From the NCBI RefSeq assembly GCF_028389875.1, contig NC_084664.1, positions 114,893,466-114,957,465 on the forward strand: 64,000 bases of DNA, in the 5' to 3' direction. This DNA comes from Rhea pennata. Lineage: Eukaryota; Chordata; Aves; Rheiformes; Rheidae. Positions 63,701 through 64,000 of the stretch are shown here, piece by piece. The notes beneath the pieces were generated by a model. It ran no database searches. It saw nothing but the letters and a program-made list of their open reading frames with translations, and was not told the origin of the DNA. A program made the position numbers and the translations under genes. Positions within the stretch are counted from its first letter, which is position 1, and every line of letters starts with the position of its first letter.

Positions 63701-63840
63701 CTAATTATTAGTTCTGCTTTATATCTTGCAGTTTCCTTTGCCGCAGTGTTGTAGTTGATGATAGGAATCGCATTGCAATCTATGACCTTCTAGCAGATAC
63801 AAAGATACATCTTAAGGCATCGTCAATTAATTTTCTTTTG
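428..63840 (+). CDS. LAMA3: Laminin subunit alpha-3, long (alpha-3B) form, 5' part: 25 exons, 1040 codons, continues past window
   Basis: Laminin alpha-3 is a secreted basement-membrane protein that trimerises with beta and gamma chains (laminin-332 and relatives) and anchors epithelia through hemidesmosomes. The exons are 428-730, 7583-7735, 21541-21658, 22311-22429, 24034-24204, 26341-26438, 28437-28552, 32622-32740, 37126-37216, 39411-39542, 41350-41412, 43819-43953, 45534-45671, 46184-46230, 47529-47628, 48776-48828, 49181-49286, 51317-51416, 52229-52385, 55387-55519, 56481-56623, 58805-58905, 59012-59165, 61387-61547 and 63732-63840. They join without a stop to 3120 nt. Predicted order: signal peptide (about 1-36), LN domain (about 47-301), LE modules (about 302-721) with a spacer at 474-495, then domain IV from about 722. 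Similarity to mammalian alpha-3B is evident by eye, including NFNL-like LN start, [13 protein letters not shown] and [13 protein letters not shown]. The LN-domain exons make this the B form. The start at 428 matches the family start (MAAA...) and has a strong Kozak context (A at -3, G at +4). The 3' part is off the right edge. Confidence 0.95.
1923..2004 (+). repeat. 82-bp direct duplication, copy 1
   Basis: Identical to 3805-3886 except two substitutions. Begins GTGTGCATTAAAGTTTAACT and ends TTGTGAACAAATC. Confidence 0.95.
3805..3886 (+). repeat. 82-bp direct duplication, copy 2
   Basis: Partner of 1923-2004, 1882 bp downstream in the same intron and orientation. Two mismatches in 82 positions. 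Confidence 0.95.
4203..4266. repeat. Poly(T) / pyrimidine simple repeat
   Basis: T-rich low-complexity tract with a central run of more than 20 T. Could be a retroposon poly(A) on the minus strand, but no element body is recognised to its right. Confidence 0.85.
5375..6299 (+). mobile_element. CR1 non-LTR retrotransposon fragment, with internal pyrimidine tract
   Basis: From 5541 the + strand reads as the C-terminal part of CR1 ORF2 (motifs [42 protein letters not shown]), with one in-frame stop and a frame break, then the CR1 3' UTR and the tail ending in CTGTGATTCTGTGA. A more degenerate stretch at 5375-5540 looks like an RT remnant (VSLTSI, RPDNMDC) and may belong to the same copy after an internal deletion. 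A C/T-only tract at about 6046-6110 replaces sequence usually found before the final CDS codons. 5' truncated and not functional. Confidence 0.9.
7212..7287 (+). mobile_element. CR1 3' tail fragment
   Basis: Short stretch matching the CR1 3' end: GAGCAGTGGGGTTGGACTAG, then AGGTCCCTTACAACTT and ATTCTGTGATTCTGT. Followed by an A-rich simple repeat to 7319. Severely 5' truncated. Confidence 0.85.
7288..7321. repeat. A-rich simple repeat
   Basis: Low-complexity A/AAT-rich tract directly after the CR1 tail, possibly expanded from it. Confidence 0.7.
7583..7735 (+). CDS. LAMA3: LAMA3 exon 2 (LN domain)
   Basis: 153 nt, residues 102-152, beginning GQFCDYCN and ending LDLGQ. Contains the LN motifs [13 protein letters not shown] and the possible N-glycosylation site NVT. 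Acceptor TTTCAG and donor GTGAGT are both strong. Phase is 0 on both sides, so skipping would keep the frame while removing 51 LN-domain residues. Confidence 0.97.
8526..8547. repeat. Poly(T) tract
   Basis: Uninterrupted T run of about 22 bases in intron 2. Confidence 0.85.
9347..9390. repeat. 22-bp tandem duplication
   Basis: Two units starting TTATATAT and sharing AAGTTTCTT, followed by a TA/CT-rich tract to 9438. Confidence 0.8.
9572..9593. repeat. 22-bp perfect palindrome
   Basis: TCTCCTCCTCT followed directly by its reverse complement AGAGGAGGAGA, no loop. A 9-bp direct repeat (GACTGAGTA, GACTGAGTG) follows at 9592-9609. Confidence 0.9.
12575..12598. repeat. GGAA microsatellite
   Basis: About five GGAA units in an AT-rich background, just after a CACACACA stretch. 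Confidence 0.85.
13990..14570. other. GC-rich unclassified block in intron 2
   Basis: About 580 bp much richer in G+C than the flanks, with sharp compositional edges. Contains TTAAATAGAG (TATA-like) at about 14459-14468 within a purine-rich context. A 142-codon + strand frame overlaps its left half but shows no known domain. It may be a decayed LTR or other interspersed repeat; I could not assign a family. Confidence 0.4.
15671..17082 (-). mobile_element. CR1 retrotransposon fragment with RT region and internal purine/pyrimidine tract
   Basis: Minus strand. Reading leftward from 17082: [19 protein letters not shown] and DCFSKPFDT-like RT motifs of CR1 ORF2 (broken by several frame changes), then [17 protein letters not shown], a pyrimidine tract (15861-15912 on the + strand as purines), the 3' UTR and the octamer tail. 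It shares the tract and an unusual 3' end with the copy at 5541-6299, so both belong to one subfamily. Begins near the PEDWKK motif, so the endonuclease half is missing. Confidence 0.93.
18509..18543. repeat. Hairpin, 14-bp perfect stem, 7-nt loop
   Basis: ATCATTTGGGTTCT (18509-18522) and its reverse complement AGAACCCAAATGAT (18530-18543) flank CATATGA. In an AT-rich part of intron 2 with no associated gene. Confidence 0.9.
21541..21658 (+). CDS. LAMA3: LAMA3 exon 3 (LN domain)
   Basis: 118 nt, residues 153-192 (last codon split). Encodes [20 protein letters not shown], then a conserved LERSVDFG and YSPWQYFA, the jelly-roll core of laminin LN domains. Acceptor TTACCAG, donor C|GTGAGT, phase 1. 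It follows the largest intron in the window (13.8 kb). Confidence 0.97.
21659..22310 (+). other. LAMA3: LAMA3 intron 3 (phase 1)
   Basis: 652 bp, AT-rich. Contains a local tandem duplication of about 30 bp (22211-22270) just before the exon 4 acceptor region. Nothing else seen. Confidence 0.9.
22211..22270. repeat. 30-bp tandem duplication
   Basis: Two diverged copies sharing TTTGTTAATTTAAGTTA-like sequence, ending 40 bp before exon 4. Confidence 0.85.
22311..22429 (+). CDS. LAMA3: LAMA3 exon 4 (LN domain)
   Basis: 119 nt, residues 192-231. Contains [17 protein letters not shown] and the hallmark [15 protein letters not shown], a laminin/netrin LN signature. The split histidine codon joins exon 3 (C) to AC here. 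Donor GAG|GTAAGT, phase 0. Confidence 0.97.
22430..24033 (+). other. LAMA3: LAMA3 intron 4 (phase 0)
   Basis: 1.6 kb of AT-rich sequence. I see no repeat family or extra exon. Confidence 0.9.
24034..24204 (+). CDS. LAMA3: LAMA3 exon 5 (LN domain)
   Basis: 171 nt, residues 232-288. Begins [16 protein letters not shown] and includes [20 protein letters not shown] and [11 protein letters not shown], highly conserved in laminin alpha-3. NFT is a possible N-glycosylation site. Acceptor TTGTTAG, donor AGG|GTAAGT, phase 0 on both sides. Confidence 0.97.
24205..26340 (+). other. LAMA3: LAMA3 intron 5 (phase 0)
   Basis: 2.1 kb. Contains a 29-bp tandem duplication (25034-25091). A 106-residue open frame at 24544-24864 has no recognisable motif and is treated as chance. 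Confidence 0.9.
25034..25091. repeat. 29-bp tandem duplication
   Basis: GCATAG(C/T)TCTACAAAGCTGTAACA occurs twice with a period of 29 bp. Confidence 0.9.
26341..26438 (+). CDS. LAMA3: LAMA3 exon 6 (end of LN domain, start of LE module 1)
   Basis: 98 nt, residues 289-321. [14 protein letters not shown] closes the LN domain, and [10 protein letters not shown] opens the first laminin-type EGF module. Acceptor TTCCATAG, donor CCA|GTAAGT, phase 2. The final CA joins G of exon 7 as a glutamine codon. Confidence 0.96.
26439..28436 (+). other. LAMA3: LAMA3 intron 6 (phase 2)
   Basis: 2.0 kb, AT-rich, without a recognisable repeat or exon. Confidence 0.9.
28437..28552 (+). CDS. LAMA3: LAMA3 exon 7 (LE module 1)
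   Basis: 116 nt, residues 321-360. Encodes [20 protein letters not shown] followed by YNQKQWQPA. This is the first LE module with the characteristic double cysteine CC of alpha chains. Acceptor CCCTAG, donor AAC|GTGAGT, phase 1. Confidence 0.96.
29517..29931 (+). mobile_element. CR1 3' fragment, young subfamily
   Basis: Begins in ORF2 near the [10 protein letters not shown] motif with a stop in place of one arginine codon (GGCTGTGAG), then [34 protein letters not shown] and the 3' UTR ending GATTCTATGA. By eye nearly identical to the minus-strand copy at 37692-38833 over the shared part. Confidence 0.93.
30421..30480 (+). repeat. 60-bp direct duplication, copy 1
   Basis: Matches 31365-31424 at 58 of 60 positions. 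Contains TACAAGATTATGAGCCAAAA. Confidence 0.95.
31365..31424 (+). repeat. 60-bp direct duplication, copy 2
   Basis: Partner of 30421-30480, 944 bp downstream, same orientation, two mismatches. Confidence 0.95.
32622..32740 (+). CDS. LAMA3: LAMA3 exon 8 (LE module 2)
   Basis: 119 nt, residues 360-399. Encodes [13 protein letters not shown], then a variable stretch rich in H, I and Q, and ends GGGVCINCQ. Acceptor TTTTTCAG, donor CAG|GTAAAA (weaker), phase 0. Confidence 0.96.
33105..33545 (-). mobile_element. CR1 3' fragment, old and diverged
   Basis: Minus-strand CR1 end: AGACCTCTGGAAATCATCTA, then TGTCCAGTTGAGTTCTGAGT and a diverged ORF2 C-terminus ending near CACTAACCATCTTAGAGGCT. More diverged from the consensus than the copies at 29.5, 37.7 and 57.4 kb. 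Confidence 0.85.
33697..33788 (+). mobile_element. Probable CR1 3' tail, degenerate
   Basis: TTTGAGCACTGTTGAACCAT, GCCCCTTCCAACCTAAATTA and ATTCACTGATTCAGTGAT resemble the CR1 3' end on the + strand. Short and diverged. Confidence 0.55.
34627..36000 (-). mobile_element. Degenerate CR1 copy retaining endonuclease and RT pieces
   Basis: Minus strand. Near 35812-35994 the frame reads [20 protein letters not shown], followed by EKVDETFFR, and out of frame a [13 protein letters not shown] stretch, all matching the CR1 ORF2 endonuclease (GVCYRPPDQ and GDFNHPDICW in intact copies). From about 35700 leftward it jumps to diverged RT and C-terminal sequence and the 3' tail at 34627-34690, so much of the RT is deleted. 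It is the only copy here with endonuclease sequence. Confidence 0.85.
35941..36600. repeat. GC-rich diverged tandem duplication (396-bp offset)
   Basis: Positions 35991-36121 repeat at 36387-36517 with a constant 396-bp offset (for example CACTGCACACTAT and GCAGAAA in both). A further segment at 36289-36360 (GCATGAACTGAAACCAACTG) recurs in diverged form at about 36514-36590. The block is much richer in G+C than the surrounding intron. No repeat family recognised; it may be a decayed minisatellite or part of an unclassified element beside the CR1 copy. Confidence 0.75.
37126..37216 (+). CDS. LAMA3: LAMA3 exon 9 (LE module 2, C-terminal half)
   Basis: 91 nt, residues 400-430. [20 protein letters not shown] is the textbook second half of an LE module, followed by [10 protein letters not shown]. 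Acceptor TTTGCACAG, donor TAC|GTAAGT, phase 1. Confidence 0.97.
37268..37297. repeat. GTTT microsatellite
   Basis: Seven or so GTTT units 50 bp after the exon 9 donor. Confidence 0.9.
37692..38833 (-). mobile_element. CR1 copy with long ORF2 C-terminal region, young subfamily
   Basis: Minus strand, about 1.1 kb, the best preserved CR1 here. Motifs include [50 protein letters not shown] (the RT box is FIDDL/FADDT), [31 protein letters not shown] and [20 protein letters not shown], then the 3' UTR and tail ATAGAATCATAGAATC (as seen on +). Frame shifts between segments and 5' truncation make it non-functional. Confidence 0.95.
39411..39542 (+). CDS. LAMA3: LAMA3 exon 10 (LE module 3)
   Basis: 132 nt, residues 430-474, phase 1 on both sides, so it is one self-contained module. 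Encodes [20 protein letters not shown], then [19 protein letters not shown] and PFC. Acceptor ACTTAG, donor TCC|GTAAGT. Confidence 0.97.
39543..41349 (+). other. LAMA3: LAMA3 intron 10 (phase 1)
   Basis: 1.8 kb. No repeat family recognised. Confidence 0.9.
41350..41412 (+). CDS. LAMA3: LAMA3 exon 11 (cysteine-free spacer between LE modules 3 and 4)
   Basis: 63 nt, residues 474-495: [20 protein letters not shown] plus split codons. It contains no cysteine and is proline-rich, separating two LE modules. Mammalian alpha-3 has a comparable spacer at this position ending AGDI, which supports the call for so short an exon. Acceptor TTCTAAAG|G with a T-rich tract, donor ATAG|GTAAGT, phase 1-1. Confidence 0.92.
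41413..43818 (+). other. LAMA3: LAMA3 intron 11 (phase 1)
   Basis: 2.4 kb. A T-rich simple tract follows the donor (41421-41475). Nothing else recognised. Confidence 0.9.
43819..43953 (+). CDS. LAMA3: LAMA3 exon 12 (LE module 4)
   Basis: 135 nt, residues 495-540, phase 1-1. Encodes [19 protein letters not shown], then [20 protein letters not shown] and YPSCL, with all eight LE-type cysteines in order across this exon and the next. Acceptor TGTGCAG, donor TTGG|GTGAGT. Confidence 0.97.
43954..45533 (+). other. LAMA3: LAMA3 intron 12 (phase 1)
   Basis: 1.6 kb. Three units of an 18/14/18-bp tandem repeat lie at 44185-44234 and a short TA tract near 44664-44677. Confidence 0.9.
44185..44234. repeat. 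Short tandem repeat (18/14/18 bp)
   Basis: ATCTCTATTATCTGTGCT at 44185-44202 and 44217-44234 with a shortened unit between. Confidence 0.9.
45534..45671 (+). CDS. LAMA3: LAMA3 exon 13 (LE module 5)
   Basis: 138 nt, residues 540-586, phase 1-1. Encodes [20 protein letters not shown], then [20 protein letters not shown] and FPYC. Acceptor TATATAG, donor GAAG|GTAACA, somewhat weak. Confidence 0.97.
45672..46183 (+). other. LAMA3: LAMA3 intron 13 (phase 1)
   Basis: 512 bp of AT-rich sequence; nothing recognised. Confidence 0.9.
46184..46230 (+). CDS. LAMA3: LAMA3 exon 14 (start of LE module 6)
   Basis: Only 47 nt, residues 586-601: [16 protein letters not shown]. Mammalian alpha-3 has a matching CDPAG segment at the same exon. 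Acceptor CATACAG, donor TTG|GTAAGT, phase 0. Too short to appear as an open reading frame on its own; placed by frame continuity and family similarity. Confidence 0.92.
46231..47528 (+). other. LAMA3: LAMA3 intron 14 (phase 0)
   Basis: 1.3 kb of AT-rich sequence; a short poly(T) near 46740-46752. Nothing else recognised. Confidence 0.9.
47529..47628 (+). CDS. LAMA3: LAMA3 exon 15 (LE module 6)
   Basis: 100 nt, residues 602-635. Encodes [20 protein letters not shown], then [13 protein letters not shown], closely similar to the mammalian module. Acceptor GTCATTAG, donor ACAG|GTACAG, a non-standard but usable donor, phase 1. Confidence 0.96.
47629..48775 (+). other. LAMA3: LAMA3 intron 15 (phase 1)
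   Basis: 1.1 kb; nothing recognised. Confidence 0.9.
48776..48828 (+). CDS. LAMA3: LAMA3 exon 16 (start of LE module 7)
   Basis: 53 nt, residues 635-652: [18 protein letters not shown]. Acceptor CTTTGCAG after a pyrimidine tract, donor CAG|GTAAAA, phase 0. Next exon follows after a 352-bp intron. Confidence 0.94.
48829..49180 (+). other. LAMA3: LAMA3 intron 16 (phase 0)
   Basis: 352 bp, AT-rich; nothing recognised beyond splice sites. Confidence 0.9.
49181..49286 (+). CDS. LAMA3: LAMA3 exon 17 (LE module 7)
   Basis: 106 nt, residues 653-688. Encodes [20 protein letters not shown], then [15 protein letters not shown]. Acceptor TTTTCCTAG, donor CGGG|GTAAGA, phase 1. Confidence 0.96.
49287..51316 (+). 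other. LAMA3: LAMA3 intron 17 (phase 1)
   Basis: 2.0 kb; nothing recognised. Confidence 0.9.
51317..51416 (+). CDS. LAMA3: LAMA3 exon 18 (LE module 8)
   Basis: 100 nt, residues 688-721. Encodes [20 protein letters not shown], then [12 protein letters not shown]. The donor is GA|GTGAGT at 51417, phase 2. With the G of exon 19 this makes a glutamate codon where the mammalian chain has arginine (CQEPE against CQRPE). Confidence 0.93.
51417..52228 (+). other. LAMA3: LAMA3 intron 18 (phase 2)
   Basis: 812 bp; nothing recognised. Confidence 0.9.
52229..52385 (+). CDS. LAMA3: LAMA3 exon 19 (LE-domain IV boundary)
   Basis: 157 nt, residues 721-773. Encodes [20 protein letters not shown], then a variable loop and [16 protein letters not shown], the start of the alpha-3-type domain IV. 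Acceptor CTTGGTAAG, donor CAA|GTAAGC, phase 0. Confidence 0.96.
52386..55386 (+). other. LAMA3: LAMA3 intron 19 (phase 0)
   Basis: 3.0 kb. A short GT repeat lies near 52604-52618. A moderately GC-richer stretch at 54250-54840 carries a 101-residue open frame without recognisable motif; its origin is unclear. Confidence 0.9.
55387..55519 (+). CDS. LAMA3: LAMA3 exon 20 (domain IV)
   Basis: 133 nt, residues 774-818. Encodes [20 protein letters not shown], then [18 protein letters not shown], a beta-strand-rich part of domain IV. Acceptor TTTTACAG, donor ACAG|GTAGGT, phase 1. Confidence 0.95.
55520..56480 (+). other. LAMA3: LAMA3 intron 20 (phase 1)
   Basis: 961 bp; nothing recognised. Confidence 0.9.
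56481..56623 (+). CDS. LAMA3: LAMA3 exon 21 (domain IV)
   Basis: 143 nt, residues 818-865. Encodes [20 protein letters not shown], then [16 protein letters not shown] and EEVLL. The SKEPAFVT motif is shared with mammalian alpha-3. Acceptor GCTGACAG, donor TTG|GTAAGA, phase 0. Confidence 0.96.
56624..58804 (+). other. LAMA3: LAMA3 intron 21 (phase 0)
   Basis: 2.2 kb. Contains a + strand CR1 copy at 57394-58062; the rest is AT-rich with nothing recognised. Confidence 0.9.
57394..58062 (+). mobile_element. CR1 3' fragment, young subfamily
   Basis: Reads [54 protein letters not shown] (a short deletion removes the QYKRDMK stretch), then [19 protein letters not shown] sequence, the 3' UTR and CGATTCTATGATTCTA. 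Very close to the copies at 29.5 and 37.7 kb. Confidence 0.94.
58805..58905 (+). CDS. LAMA3: LAMA3 exon 22 (domain IV)
   Basis: 101 nt, residues 866-899. Encodes [20 protein letters not shown], then [13 protein letters not shown]. Acceptor TTCTTAG, donor GAGAA|GTTAGT, phase 2. The final AA joins C of exon 23 as asparagine. Confidence 0.94.
58906..59011 (+). other. LAMA3: LAMA3 intron 22 (phase 2, 106 bp)
   Basis: Shortest intron in the window, with a strong T-rich tract before the AAG acceptor. Confidence 0.93.
59012..59165 (+). CDS. LAMA3: LAMA3 exon 23 (domain IV)
   Basis: 154 nt, residues 899-950. Encodes [20 protein letters not shown], then [10 protein letters not shown] and ISGRE. Acceptor CTTTTTTAAG. 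The donor GAG|GTCAGA is the weakest in the set, but reading frame and family similarity both fit it. Phase 0. Confidence 0.94.
59166..61386 (+). other. LAMA3: LAMA3 intron 23 (phase 0)
   Basis: 2.2 kb. Contains a rearranged + strand CR1 copy (59519-60308). The rest shows nothing recognisable. Confidence 0.9.
59519..60308 (+). mobile_element. CR1 copy, internally deleted
   Basis: Starts inside the RT region ([22 protein letters not shown] frame, then [12 protein letters not shown]), jumps at about 59657 to a tandem CTAGGAGT stretch, then continues with the C-terminal region (AKCQVQF-like, [20 protein letters not shown]) and the 3' tail CCATTCTGTGATTCTGTGAT. The junction suggests an internal deletion of several hundred base pairs. 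Confidence 0.92.
61387..61547 (+). CDS. LAMA3: LAMA3 exon 24 (domain IV)
   Basis: 161 nt, residues 951-1004. Encodes [20 protein letters not shown], then [13 protein letters not shown] and [11 protein letters not shown]. Acceptor ACCTAG, donor ACAG|GTAAGA, phase 2. Confidence 0.95.
61548..63731 (+). other. LAMA3: LAMA3 intron 24 (phase 2)
   Basis: 2.2 kb; no repeat recognised. A possible 22-nt cryptic exon with good splice-like ends lies at 62596-62617 but would shift the frame. Confidence 0.9.
63732..63840 (+). CDS. LAMA3: LAMA3 exon 25 (domain IV), last exon in window
   Basis: 109 nt, residues 1004-1040. Encodes [20 protein letters not shown], then [16 protein letters not shown]. Acceptor CTTGCAG, donor TTG|GTAAGT at 63841, phase 0. 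The next exon lies outside the window. Confidence 0.95.
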
Positions 63841-64000
63841 GTAAGTTTCCTTTTTCTTTTCCCTTTTTGTAATGCTTTTTCTCGGAGAAGGTAGATACCT
63901 TTCTCCATCTGTTCACATGTTCTGTGGTAAATTTGTGTGAAAGATTTTTCTGAAGATGTTGATTTGGGTGTATTCAAGGAATACTGATTCAGCACTCAGT
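63841..64000 (+). other. LAMA3: LAMA3 intron 25 (5' end only)
   Basis: Starts with GTAAGT and runs to the window edge. Confidence 0.88.

Overview
This window is nuclear genomic DNA from a land vertebrate, most likely a bird. It is AT-rich, intron-dense and lacks bacterial-type gene packing. Its interspersed repeats are almost all CR1 non-LTR retrotransposon copies with the typical 3' tail of repeated ATTCTGTG or ATTCTATG octamers. CR1 also occurs in turtles and crocodilians, so bird is the best guess rather than proven.

One gene fills the window: the 5' part of LAMA3 (laminin subunit alpha-3, long alpha-3B form) on the + strand. A CpG-rich promoter region (about 80-960) surrounds exon 1, which encodes the start codon at 428, a signal peptide and the start of the laminin N-terminal (LN) domain. 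I could place 25 coding exons between 428 and 63840. They join in frame to 3120 nt (1040 codons), every intron has GT-AG ends, and the phases match throughout. Exons 1-6 encode signal peptide and LN domain, exons 6-19 about eight laminin-type EGF (LE) modules with a short cysteine-free spacer (exon 11), and exons 19-25 the first part of the large domain IV. The rest of the gene (remaining domain IV, further LE modules, coiled coil, LG domains, and the alternative alpha-3A promoter) would lie beyond the right edge.

Introns make up about 95 percent of the window. Intron 1 (6.9 kb) and intron 2 (13.8 kb) are longest; intron 22 (106 bp) is shortest. They carry at least ten CR1 copies or fragments. 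Two copies around exon 2 lie in opposite orientation and share an unusual internal pyrimidine tract. Three others (29.5, 37.7 and 57.4 kb) are nearly identical to each other and look young. A degenerate copy at 34.6-36.0 kb keeps pieces of both endonuclease and reverse transcriptase. Beside it is a GC-rich repeated block with a 396-bp offset. Two short, very similar direct duplications (82 bp in intron 1, 60 bp in intron 7), a 22-bp perfect palindrome and a 14-bp-stem hairpin are unexplained. I saw no second host gene, no structural RNA gene and no previously undescribed system.
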